A stretch of DNA of 63,472 nt from NCBI GenBank assembly GCA_003667245.1, contig RCNN01000177.1:1-63472 (forward strand). Direction: 5' to 3'. The translations under genes and the position numbers were made by a program. Positions 25,271-37,974 of this stretch are shown piece by piece. The notes beneath the pieces are model-generated. The model saw only the letters and a list, made by a program, of their open reading frames with translations, was not told the origin of the DNA and ran no database searches. Positions within the stretch are counted from its first letter, which is position 1. Every line of letters begins with the position of its first letter. This DNA is from Heterostelium multicystogenum (taxonomy: Eukaryota; Evosea; Eumycetozoa; Acytosteliales; Acytosteliaceae).

Positions 25271-28200
25271 CTAAAATTCTGTGGCATTAGGAATACCAAT
25301 ATGTCCAATTACTTCTCCATTCTCATTCGTTACTTCTTCATTGAGTTCATGTTCTGTATACCTCAAAAGTGCATCTAAGGCGGTGTTATAATCCAAAAGT
25401 CCGTTTAAAGGATCTATCGTTTGGTTCATTGCGTCAGTGAGACCCATTAGAGCGTGTCCCCAGGTAATTCTTGTTGGATCGCAAGTTGGGAATCCATAGA
25501 AATAGAAGGGATTGATACCCTGTTCTACCACACTCTCAAAGTATAGTCCAGAATGACAAGCATCGATCAGGATGGTTGTGTTGACTGTATCCTGGCATGG
25601 TAGAATTTGATGTAGTTCAAAGTTCTAAAATAGATTGATTATCAATGCATGGCATCACATATCTTTGATGTCCTTGTATAGGGAATAATTCCTCCATGCC
25701 CAGCATAAACAACATACAATACATCTTCCTTTGATCGGTACCAGCTGCTAGGGTTGTAAGTTGATTGAAATATTGGTTTTTGTGTGGATAGCACTTGCAT
25801 AGGAATTTGGAATTGTTTCTGGATCTGATTTAACTTTATCTTCTGATGATGATGCCTATATTCATTTTGGTGAAATTGAGGTTTATTTCCAGAGACTGTC
25901 TCAACAAATCAGTCAAAGTAATCCAGATACAGATGTGATTATACAAATAGTTTCTCTTGTTGAAAATACCGACATGAATGACAGAGCTCCCACAAAAACC
26001 CAATAGCCTTTAAATAACATATCTGTCTCTTATTTCCTTTTTTTGCCTTATTACTTTTGTTGGAAATCATATTAAGTTGTGAGTTTGGATAGAGTCCATA
26101 TTCTTCATCTATTTCATTGTGGGACCTCTTTTTCTTGTTTGCAGTATCAAAGGCTGTTACTTGGAAAGGCATAGGAATTGTTTCTGGGTTATCAGCATCT
26201 GTTGGGTTCAAGTGATGATAGTGTGTCCAATGGATTGGTATTGAAGTTATCTGGGAATGAGTATGTCTCAATTGCAGTACCACTTGAATATCCACGACGG
26301 ACCAATGATAGAGTAATAAAATGCACCATCTTTTATTGCTCTGTCAATCAATCCAGCACCAATTAATCGCAATGCTGTTTTGATATCATCTGATATTGTA
26401 TTGAGGTTCTGGTTGATGTTGACCAGCAACTATTGTTCCAACAGCCAATGATAATATTTTTGTTAAAAAGGAGTCAGTAGCTTCTGACATTACCTTTTTG
26501 ATTGGCATTGACAAGATTGAGCTGATCTCATGTTTCCAGGTGTAGCATAATAGGTGATGTTATTATTAAATGTTGTTCCTGATGATATTCCATTGACCAT
26601 CTATACCTGATGATTGAGTTGTGATTGATACAAATGGCATATTTGGAGAATAAACAGAGGTGGCTGGCATTCGGTATGAACTACTGACCTTTATATTGTG
26701 GATCTGCTGGTGATACTGATTGACATGGATTAGATTCCTTTACCAACGACACCAATGATACTGAATGATGATTTGGCTAGGGAACCCGGAGTGTTTGCTC
26801 CAAGTTTGTTGATCATTGCATTTTTTGCCGAGAGTGTGAGTGATGTCAACCAGTCACCCATTGCTGCAATAGCCACTACCTTTCCATTTTCAAGTCCATT
26901 TAAATACTGAAGCAAATTGATCTGATTCACTTGTGCTGGTACATGTATTAAATGACTGAACAAGTTCTATTTACTCCATTTATTGGAGAAACTACCATCA
27001 TATTAAGTCCAGGAGAGCTCTCAAAAGGCAGTAATTGGCTCAGAGATTGATTAAGAAAATTAGCAAAACTTCACTTGGGTCAATCTAATATTATTAATTA
27101 GTAATCAAATTTAATGATCTTGATAAAAATAACTTACACCTCCTTTGCTTATAGCTTGAATTTCAACAAATGGTTTTGACTGAAAAGTATGGACCATTTA
27201 AATATGAAAATAGAGAAACGGGACCTTTCGGATTGATAATCTCAGGAACAGATCCAGGTGGACATCCTTTACGTCCAATGAGCGCATATGAGCTTCCAGA
27301 ATTTATTGTTTCGGATAAATTGGCACCAAGTGTACGGAGGAGTTGGTTAGGTAACTAGGAAGTTGATTATATTTGCTTGGAATCACTGATGAGCATATGA
27401 TAAACCATTGACCCAACAGATATTTGAGAGTTGATATAATTAGCGGCTTGAGTGATGGTAAGTTGTGATTTTGATGGGAGTAACTCCATCATCAATAATT
27501 TGGAATGTTCCCAGGTTGATTCCAAGTGCTTCATCATAAACAGCCATGTTGAAGAGATAACTACCAAGTTGAGGCATTGGCATGATTGGAACCACCATTG
27601 ACAGAGGTATAACAATTACTTCCTCCCCATTAATTGATTACATGAACCCAACTGAGGCCATTGGAGCATATTGATCGGTTATTTTTGGATAGAAAAGCCC
27701 ATTACATACAGATGCTGGGTTTGAAGTTGATTCACAACAAACAATTGATGCTTTTGAGATGATAAACCATTTTTGATTCAGAACTATTGATATACTTATC
27801 TATTTAACGACTTTTCCTAACTTCTTATTATGAGATCTGATGTTGATTTCATCAATCCCAAAATCCATCACTATTTTTTTTTCCAATGACCAAGATGATT
27901 ACGTCCTCCTTTTGTTCTTTGATAACATTGACCAAAAATCATAGTTGGCTGAAATGGATGTTTCTGTGGAAACAGTATCAAATGAAGAGTTGTAAAAGTA
28001 GATTTAATTGAGGAGTAAAGATCATTACATTCAATTCCAAGATTGTATGTAAATTTAATTGGTTTTCCATAGCTTTCACAAAGGGCGGTTTGAGAGTCAA
28101 CAATTGTAACTGATAAGTTATTTGGAGTTGGGACAATACTGCTGATCGGAGTTGATAGTGTAGATCCAATTGTTTCTATGGCTGTTCCCATTGGTTTTCC

Positions 28201-28548
28201 TTTGTATCCAACAATATTATAGTAAGTGGTAGTAGGTGCAGTCAATGTATAAATCATAATTCCTCCAATTGACATCAAAGCATTCTTTACTGTGTTTGAC
28301 ATGTAAGTTGTACCTGACTTGATTCGACATGCAACAAGGGTTCCAATAGGCAATGATGAAAAGAAGTTGGAAAATAATGAGTGCGTCATTCTCATCCCTC
28401 AAGAAAAAGTACTATTTTGGAATGGAGGATCTACACCTCCATTCGTATACATATAGATCTATGCTCCTATTTGATGAATTTGGCCAAAGGATTCCATTGT
28501 ATGTGATACCAGAGTCCCCATACTAATAGTACTACTGTTATTTCCCAT
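25271..28548 (-). CDS. Five ILEI/FAM3-like domains fused to a caspase-fold (C14) protease with intact catalytic motifs
   Basis: The family is the same as the three plus-strand copies to its right, but clearly diverged. It probably starts at 28548 (MGNNSSTISMG). ILEI-type cores are visible as LPIGTLVACRIKSG (about 28360), a second near 27730-27960, INSQISVGSMVYHMLIS (about 27400), YLNGLENGKVVAIAAMGDW (about 26900), and LSLAVGTIVAGQHQ (about 26430). The string SSYALIGRKGCPPGSVPE is nearly identical to the plus-strand copies. An intron at 27085-27137 sits at the same place as in those copies. A basic linker (ANKKKRSHNEIDEEYG, then KAKKGNKR) precedes the protease domain. YVVYAGHGGIIP (about 25690-25715) and TILIDACHSGLYFES (about 25535-25580) are the His and Cys motifs of clan CD proteases, and an in-frame intron-like gap separates them. 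It ends at NATEF. There are many frame breaks, so whether it is functional must be checked. It converges on hmgA. Confidence 0.7.
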
Positions 28549-29585
28549 TGTTATAACTTTAATTAATTTGTAAAATATTAATTGTATTTACAATAGAGAG
28601 TAAAGTTACTTTGGTATAACTCTAAATTTATAAATGATCCAAGATATATATGGATATCTTAGCAAGTTGAATCCCTCATCCAAAAAATATTGACGACATA
28701 TTATCCTTAATTTAGTTTATCCGTTTCCAGTATTTCCAGCTTCAATACTTAAACCTGGTTATGATAAATCAAGATTTTTACTAAATCTTAAAAACATTGT
28801 ATCAAAAAATCTTTCAAGATTTGCATGGGACTTTTATTTTTTCAAACAACCCCAATGTTTTTATTTTAATTAATGTGTTTTATTTGGTTTTTTTCTGGGA
28901 CATGAATGTCACGGAACAAAGTGGGTGTTTTTCACACCAATGACTACGTATGCATATGTTATCAACGTGGCAATCTAAAAACTATATATAGATTCTATAT
29001 CATTCTAGACACTCTATCTATCATTGACCTTAAAAAAGTATTACCAAGGTGAAAACCAGTTTCAATACCTAAAAAGAACTTTCTGGATTAAGATTCAAGC
29101 ACAACAGCCTACCATTGATTTGCTACAACCAATGAGAGCATGGTCGAATCAATCAATTTGAATCAAATTCCAGCAACTTCTAATGAGGTTCCTTCTACTT
29201 CGTCTGCAAAGAAAATGCCAACCATTTCTCCCTGGTGGTGCACAACCCTGCACAGTTGGAAAAATATCTGATTGCCACATAAATTACATGACACTAAAAC
29301 AAATTTATTTATTTTATAAATATATTTTACTAAAAGAATCTATATTTAAAGTCATTGTCAAACCGATTTCCCTGATTAAACGCCAGGAAACCGCTCGAAT
29401 TTTATTCCCTCATTTGTAACTGTAAAGTAAATTATTTAAATCTCAAAGAGAAATAGAATAATAACACAAACTGTTATTTTAATTTCATCAAATAATATAT
29501 CTTCATTTAAAAGGTAAGTTTAGAAATCTTGAAATGATTGCAATAACATATATTAATACAATATTTAACAATAGTAGATATTGTA
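28549..29585. other. About 1-kb divergent promoter region of the ILEI-caspase cluster
   Basis: This region separates the minus-strand ILEI-caspase gene from plus-strand copy 1 and must hold both promoters. A short open stretch at about 29140-29271 (MVESINLNQIPATSNEVPST, then KKMPTISPWWCTTLHSW) has no recognisable domain; it could be an unrelated small gene or a fragment. A short hairpin (GGTGT/ACACC arms) lies near 28930. Confidence 0.4.
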
Positions 29586-32500
29586 ATGACAAACACTTAT
29601 CCGATTAAGTTAATTTCTCGCTCACCTCCTTCCAATACCATCGTTTATTTACTTTGGTTTGGATCATATTGAAAGTATAATGTTGGTCCCGGATTCAACA
29701 TCTGGGTGTGTGATCGTTCAATAGAGTTCCCTCCTTTTTCGTTCAAAAATTAACTCATACCAAAACATAGATACCCTTATATCATATATCAAAAGTATTC
29801 CTATGGGTACTACAGTGGCAATAATGGGCATTGGCAAACTTGCCATCAATGCCAAGCAAAGCACTTTGCAATGCATTCTCATCATTGGGATCAGCACTCA
29901 TATATATGGTTGGTATTTCAAATCCAAACTATTGTCTGGTTGGATACAAAGGTATGGCTCCTGGAATGGCAAGTGAGCAATATGGTGATTCAATTCAGAA
30001 AGAAGTATCTGCAGAAGCACCGTTATCCAAAAAGTCAATTTTGATCAGAAGAATAGAAACATCTTTTCCTGCAACAACACCACCTCCAACTGGTCCAAAT
30101 ATCAATTTCAATAATTTTGGAGTAAACAATTGGTTCAAGGATTTGGGAAATGGATTCAATGTTATTACTTTCGATCAAGATGTTCAACTGGGACGTGGAA
30201 CAACAACTCATCAATTTCCCAACCTCGAATATCAACTCTAATGCATCAGAGTCACTCTCAAGGTATCTTGATTCACTCTCTTTGAACACTTTGGTCATGA
30301 TTTTCACAAAAGGACTTAATTTGGCCAAGAACAACTTACATGACAATGCAATCACGAGTTTAACGAATATTGGAAGCAAATTTATCAGTAACTTCTCTCA
30401 GAACTCCTCAAATGATTGTTGGTTTATGATAAAGAAGATTGGATCAAACTCTATCTTCAGTGAGTTGGCATTCAATCATCTTAAACCATGTTCTTCATCA
30501 TTCTTCTTTAATACGAATACAAATTTGAAAGATTTACCAGGATTGAGTATCAAAGATGATGATATATATCTATCAGTGATGTCATCCAACACCACACTCA
30601 TCGGAATGAATGAAGCATTCTATATGTATATTGGTGGAGTCTCAATATCATTCAGTGACACCAAAGGATTGCTCATGTGTGTTATAAGTGAAATCGATGG
30701 AATACCATACATTAATAAAAGTTATGATATCAGTACAACTCAAGGATCTCAAGATATGGTCACAGATATCTTGGAGAATATCACAATTGGATCATTAGTC
30801 ATCATATGCTCTGGATCAAACTCAAAGAGCACATTCACAATATCTGATTCACTTGCCGATGCAATGGGTAGTCTTGGTGCTCAATTAGCCTCTGATATTG
30901 TACCAACAAGTTCATATGCACTCATTGGAAGAAAAGGAGCTCTTGTTTGGATCAGTTCCAGAGAGTCTCTCAAACAATGGTCCTGTTGTATTGTTCTCAA
31001 ATTTTCCAAAATTAGTCAAACCTGTCAAATCATTCATTGAAATAGATGCATTGTCAGTTAGTGTAAGGTCTATAAATTTATAGAATATAATTCATGATGA
31101 TTAACAATAAATTATTTCAATAGGCATTCCCTGGAGGAGGTGGTGGATATTCAAACTTCAGGATCAATAATCAGATAGTAAAAGGACCATATTCATCTGG
31201 ACTCAATGTATTAACGATCAATTCCACTGAATGGAACTGTTATGAGTTCTAAAAACTATGATACAAACCATTGATGCATATAATGATATTAAATTTGTTC
31301 AAGATATAGAATCACTTCCAGTTGGAACAATTGTTGCAATATCAACCATAGGACCAGCTGGATCATATCTCAACAATGGAAGAGATGCAATTATCAAATA
31401 TCTTGGAGGAATGCTCATCAAATCATATTCTTCTCAATCATATTGTATCATTTCAACTGTTGGACAACAACTCACTGGAGATAAACGAGTAATCAGTGAA
31501 TGTATGTCTGATAATAGTTATTTGATGACAATTTGTTATTCCAGATTCCCAATTAAATCACTTTTCACAGGTTCTGGTCTTTCATTTTGTGTTACATCGA
31601 TGGCTCAATCAAGTTCGGCAACAAGAATTATGGTTAATGATCAATCAGTATTACAAACAACTTCAAGTGGACTCAATGTTGTAACTGTTGATCCAATCAC
31701 TGGTTCTTTTTCAGAGAACCATTTTGACACAGCCAACGATGAGCAACAATGGCTTACATTCTTAAAATATATCCAATCATTGAGTGTTGGTACATTTGTC
31801 TTGATATCAGTTCAAAATTCAATTGGCAACTTTACTTCGAATGGAACAAAAGATATTATGAGAATATCATTATCATTGATTGGTGCATCAAAGTTCATCA
31901 AAGTTGAACCATCATTCTCATATGCCATCATTGGAACCAAAGGATCTTCAGTTGGATCAGCATTTGAAGCAATCAGTGCAAATTCACAAGTTTGTGTTGC
32001 ATCATGGGAACCAAAACTATCTTCGTCACTAAAATCTGGTACAAATTATGGAGTTCTACCAGATGAACAATGTATATTTTCAGTTCCATCATTGAGCAAC
32101 TATCATTCAAACATCAGTCCAATACCAATTTTGGAAAACTTCAATCCAATGGGTAACATTTATGTCAATGAACCAGCAAATTGGATTACATATAGATCAT
32201 CAACAGAGAACATTGTCAAAGCACTTCTAGTTGGAGTTTCATATAACGATAATCCATCTGGAAGTTACCCTGGAATGAATTATGCAATTCAAGAACATGC
32301 CAGATCACTTGTCCAATGTGGATATGTCCAAAAAGAAAACATTCGAATTTTGACAGAAGATATTTCACAAGTTTCAAATGATGGAACATATATCAATCGT
32401 CCAACAACAGTTTGTATTCGAGATCAAATCAACAATTGGCTCAAGAAGGATGTTGTTGCTGGAGATGTAATATATTTTGTTTTTGCTGGAAGATCATTCA

Positions 32501-35022
32501 GTAACACTGTCAATGGACAGACTACATATGGTCTCTGTACCATTTGTTCAAGACCAACAAATGGGATATCGTACAGATTATTCTATTACTTCAGATGTGA
32601 TTTCGCAACTATTTTCAGATTTACCAGTGGGTGTTACAATGACATTCCTCTTGGACTGTTTCAAATTCATTCTCAATGATGACATCTGGAATTAATTCAG
32701 GTTCCTTCGAAAATTTAATGAATGGATTGTTTTCAATTGAATCTGGAATTCAACCACAACCAACCACAACAGACGATAAACTTCCTTCCAATGATAAATG
32801 ATATTCTTAAGAATGGATATAGTCAATCTCCAACACCAATGACCTTTAATGATATTTTTGCCAAAGCATCATCGAATAAGCTCTATCCAACAACACCTTA
32901 TCTTTATAAAGGTGGTACTCTTAAAATTCCTCAGTGCAATGCCCCACGATATTTATCCTGTGTACCGATACCAAAAATCTATTGAAGCAAATTATCAATA
33001 TGTTTATACAACAAATCAATCTATGGATGGTTGGTTAGGAAAGGACTTTGGTATGGAGAGTATTTCGTACAGGATTTTCTAATCGAGCTCGACCACTATA
33101 TCAATTCACAAAGCCTCAATCTAATGGTCCATTGCTCTACTTTTTATCTTTGGATCAAAATATTGGTGATGGTTGGACGAATATTGGAACAATTGGAGAT
33201 GTATTATACTTCCCCATTATCCAGAGGACTTCCAATTCGACAATTCGTTTCCTCTTTAGGCGTGAGCAATACAAAAATGTATGCTTTTCAAGAAACTATA
33301 CCTCCTGCAACAGGTAATCAAGTATGGACTGATAATGGAATTGTTTTTCTTTGCTCCTCAAGATGAGAAACAATCGGAATTAGGTGCAGTGTTCACTCAA
33401 GGAGGAATGATATCATGTGATCATATTACAGCATACAACTTTGGTACCAATGATTTCTCAATATCGGTATCATTTAAGACCTCAAAAGCAGGTGCACTTG
33501 TTTGTTGTAAAGGAATAAATGGGAGGAGCCGGTACTGGAGGTTTTACAGTTGATATTAAAGTTTCCGATATTGAATTCATTGTGCATAATGGAAGTTCTG
33601 GAATAACACTAAGAAGTAATTTTGCTAAAGTTACTGATGGAAAATGGCACGATCTTGTCTGTGTTCGTAAATCTGGTGTATTATCTATATATATAGATAA
33701 AGGGCTTAACGGGAGGGCAAGTACACCGACACCACTTGATGTGAGCAACAATACCGTCTTGACTTTTGGTGAAAAACATCCCGACACCAAATCAGTTCAT
33801 TGGAGTCATGTCTCATGTTGGACTCTGGAACATTGCAATCGATCCTGAAACATTAAATCATTCAGAGATCAGTACTCAGAAAGATGTGAAGTTAATACCT
33901 GGTTTGGTTGGATTTTGGAACTTGCTCAGAGATTCATTTGATACTTCACCCAATGGTAATAATGGTAAAATAACAAACAATGTACAGTTTACTCCACCTG
34001 GCCCAGCAACAGATTCAATTCAAATCTTTAAAAAAGGTCAAGTCTTGATACCATCAAATAACATCTATAACTTCTCTTTCTTGGATTTTTCAGTGACATG
34101 TATGTTCCAAACCAAGTCAACTGGTTTGAGTCCACTTGTCATCCGTAAACCTGCGGCAGGCGGACGCAATAATGGTGGTTTCAGAGTGGAAATTCGAGAT
34201 GGAGGATATATAAATTTTACAGTTGATGATGGAACTAGTGGACATGATTTGGTATCTCCGGTTGCAATTCCATTAAATGGAACTTGGACGAGTGTGGCTT
34301 GTGTTCGAAAGGGTGGTATATGCTATATCTACATAAATGGTACACGTGTGGCCGATTCCAGTCCCTTTACGACATATGTCGATAATTCCAATCCAGTGCA
34401 ATTCGGACAATCACAACAACAACCCAATGCTCAGTTTATCGGAAGAATGAAACATGTTAGTATTTGGAATGTTGCAATTGATCAAAATACGATCAACAAA
34501 GCAGCGAATGGAAATATTTCGCCAAGTGATCCTGGATTGGTTGGATACTGGAAATTGATGTCAGATGCAATTGATAGTTCACCGATTGCCAACAACAATG
34601 GCACCACAATGATGAATACAGCCTTTGTCAATGCAAGTGATAATCTCATGACAGCAACGGAGAGTGACTCAGAATCCATACAATCTACAACAAAAGATGG
34701 TGTGGTTGGTGAGAACGAATCCAATGATCAAGAAGATAAAGAGAATCTAGAGTCAATTTTGTCACGACACAAAAAGGAAATCGAAGATTATTTTGCTACC
34801 AAGAAAACAATAAACATACATTATCATCAATTTAGAATAAATAATCTATCTATCATTATTTTCTTTCAAGGATAGTATTGTTTTTGAGTTCTTGTCGGAT
34901 GTGATGACACAACAACTCAAGATACTCATGCTGTTCTGGCTGAGACCTATTCAACTATGACAACGACTATGAAAGGAAATTTTTCTTTATACAGATATAT
35001 CTTATTTCATTTAAATTTTTAG
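29586..35022 (+). CDS. Copy 1: ILEI x5 - pseudo-caspase - DUF5648-like - LamG x2 protein, frame-broken
   Basis: The start is the ATG at 29586 (MTNTYPIKLISRSPP), aligned with the starts of copies 2 and 3. Five ILEI-like domains run to about 32090, with a conserved intron at 31063-31123. Next is a C14 caspase fold. It opens with NIVKALLVGVSYNDNPSG, then has IYFVFAGRSF where GHG is expected, and LPVGVTMTFLLDC followed (after a one-base frame break) by SNSF where a DxCHSG motif is expected. Both catalytic residues are therefore replaced (His to Arg, Cys to Ser). After it comes a region with YRYQKSIEANYQYVYTTNQS and RARPLYQFTKPQSNGPLLYF, resembling DUF5648 repeats. Two LamG/ConA-like domains follow (about 33380-33970 and 34010-34620; for example WTSVACVRKGGICYIYING and LVGYWKLMSD). 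The end is an acidic tail, then RHKKEIEDYFATKK and a Thr-rich end near 35020. Single-base insertions relative to copies 2 and 3 (for example AAA for AA at about 29836) break the frame. Confidence 0.7.
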
Positions 35023-35279
35023 ATATATATAGATATATGTTTGTGTTGTTTTTTTTTAGTTTATTAAAATTGATTGATTGATGGATGCTTACAATAAAAC
35101 AGTGTGATTTAGTGTGTTATACCTCTCAATAACTGAAGATAATTGTAAAAAAACTTTTATTAATTTAATAAAATCAACTTTTTTAGAAACTGTGCAAAAT
35201 AATTTAAATTTTATAACATTTTTGTGTTGCCCAATTTTTTCATCCGTAGTTGTAGTACTGAAAACTTCAAATAATTGAG

Positions 35280-37896
35280 ATGGTATACATCATTAAGTTA
35301 ATTTCTCGCTCACCTCCTGCAAAACCATCGTTTATTCACTATAGTTTGGATAATATTGCATCTTATAATGTTGGTCCCGGATTCAACATCTGGGTGGGTA
35401 ATCGTGCATTAGTGCACCCTCCTTTTACTTTCTACAATTACTCATACCAAAACATAGATACCCTTGTATCATATATCAAAAGTATTCCTATGGGTACTAC
35501 AGTGGCAATAATGAGCATTGGCAACTTGCCATCAATGCCAAGCAAAGCACTTTGTAATGCATTCTCATCATTGGGATCAGCACTCATATATATGGTTTGG
35601 TATTTCAAATCCAAACTATTGTCTGGTTGGATACAAAGGTATGGCTCCTGGAATGGCAAGTGAACAATATGGTGATTCAAATCAGAATGAAGTATCTGCA
35701 GAAGCACCATTATCCACAAAGTCATTTTTGATCAAAAGAATAGAAACATGGTTTCCTGAAACAACACCACCTCCAACTGGTCCAAATATCAATTTCAATA
35801 TTTTTACAGTAAACAATTGGTTCAAGGATTTGGGTAATGGATTCAATGTTATTACTTTCGATCAAGATGTTCAACTGGGACGTAGAACTCAACAACTCGT
35901 CAATTTCCCAACCTCTAATATCAACTCTAATGCATCAGAGTCACTCTCAAGGTATCTTGATTCACTCTCTTTGAACACTTTGGTCATGATTTTCACAAAA
36001 GGACTTAATTTGGCCAAGAACAACTTACATGACAATGCAATCACGAGTTTAACGAATATTGGAAGCAAATTTATCAACAACTTCTCTCAGAACTCCTCAA
36101 ATGATTGTTGGTTTATGATAAAGAAGATTGGTTCAAACTCTATGTTTGGTGAGTTGGCATTCAATCATCTTAAACCATGCTCTTCATCATTCTTCTTTAA
36201 TATGAATCCAAAATCGAAGAATTTGCCGAGATTGAGTAGCAAAGATGATGATACATATCTATCAGTGATGTCATCCAACACCACACTCACTGGAATGAAT
36301 GAAGCATTCTATATGTATGTTGGTGGAGTCTCAATATCATTCAGTGACACCAAAGGATTACTCATGTGTGTCATAAGTGAAATCGATGGAATACCATATT
36401 TTAATAAAGGTTATGATATCAGTACAACTCAAGGATCCCAAGATATGGTCACAGATATCTTGGAGAATATCACAATTGGATCATTAGTCATCATATGCTC
36501 TGGATCAAACTCAAAGAGCACATTCACAATATCTGATTCACTTGCCGATGCAATGGGTAGTCTTGGTGCTCAATTAGCCTCTGATATTGTACCAACAAGT
36601 TCATATGCACTCATTGGAAGAAAAGGAGCTCTTCCTGGATCAGTTCCAGAGAATCTCTCAAACAATGGTCCTGTTGTATTGTTCTCAAATTTTCAAAAAT
36701 CAGTCAAACCTGTCAAATCATTCATTGAAATAGATGCATTGTCAGTTAGTGTAAGTCTATAAATTTTATAGATTATAATTCATGATGATTAACAATAAAT
36801 AATTTCAATAGACATTCCCTGGTGGAGATAGTGGATATTCAAACTTCAGGATCAATAATCAGATAGTAAAAGGACCATATTCATCTGGACTCAATGTATT
36901 AACGATCAATCCACTGAATGGAACTGTTTTGAGTGCTAAAACTATGATACAACCATTGATTCACATAATGATGTTAAATTTGTTCAAGATATAGAATCAC
37001 TTCCAGTCGGAACAATTGTTGCAATATCAACCATGGGACCAGCTGGATCATATCTCAAAAATGGAAGAGATGCAATTATCAACTATCTTGGAGGAATGCT
37101 CATCAAATCATATTCTTCTCAATCATATTGTATCATTTCAACTGTTGGACAACAACTCACTGGAGATAAACGAGTAATCAGTGAATGTATGTCTGATAAT
37201 AGTTATTTGATGTCAGTTTGTAATCTCCGATTCCCATTAAAATCACTTTTCACAGGTTCTGGTCTTTCATTTTGTGTTACATCGATGGCTCATTCAAGTT
37301 CAGCAACAAGAATTATGGTTAATGATCAATCAGTATTACAAACAACTTCAAGTGGACTCAATGTTGTAACTGTTGATCCAATCACTGGTTCTTTTTCAGA
37401 GAACCATTTTGACACAGCCAACGATGAGCAACAATGGCTTACATTCTTAAAATATATCCAATCATTGAGTATTGGTACATTTGTCTTGATATCAGTTCAA
37501 AATTCAATTGGCAACTTTACTTTAAATGGAACAAAAGATATGATGAGAATATCATTATCATTGATTGGTGCATCAAAGTTCATCAAAGTTGAACCATCAT
37601 TCTCATATGCCATCATTGGAACCAAAGGATCTTCAGTTGGATCAGCATTTGAAGCAATCAGTGCAAATACACAAGTTTGTGTTGCATCATGGGAACCAAA
37701 ACCATCTTCGTCACTAAAATCTGGAACAAATTATGGAGTTCTACCAGATGAACAATGTATATTTTCAGTTCCATCATTGAGTAACTATCATTCAAACATA
37801 AGTCCAATACCAATTTTGGAAAACTCCAATCCAACTGGTAAAAGGAAATTGGACGATGATACTCCTCAAGTAGACAATAAATTCTTTAAATCATAG
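35280..37896 (+). CDS. Copy 2: short-form ILEI x5 protein, frame-broken
   Basis: This is nearly identical to copy 3 through its whole coding length. It starts MVYIIKLISRSPPAKPS and has an intron at 36751-36811. It ends in the same basic/acidic tail (TGKRKLDDDTPQVDNKFFKS). One extra T near 35600 and one missing A near 36943 relative to copy 3 break the frame; both are in short homopolymer runs. If these are sequencing errors the product would be an intact protein of about 850 residues. No signal peptide or membrane segment is visible. The region immediately after its stop (37897 onward) matches the 3' flank of copy 3 for about 75 bases and then jumps into caspase-domain sequence (see the pseudogene entry). 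Confidence 0.7.
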
Positions 37897-37974
37897 ATTT
37901 TTATGAATGTATACTTTCATATTGATTCACAAAAGGATACTTATTTCAATTGCCACTGTTTCTTACTTTAGACT

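Noticed and set aside
28930..28950. Hairpin GGTGT...ACACC as a terminator or riboswitch
   Set aside because: Five-base stem only; such hairpins are expected by chance.
29586..37896. Calling copies 1 and 2 pseudogenes outright
   Set aside because: Their frame breaks are mostly single-base changes in short runs, the same kind as in essential genes here (SKI2, PTPA, hmgA). Only the 37975-38828 remnant has structural loss.
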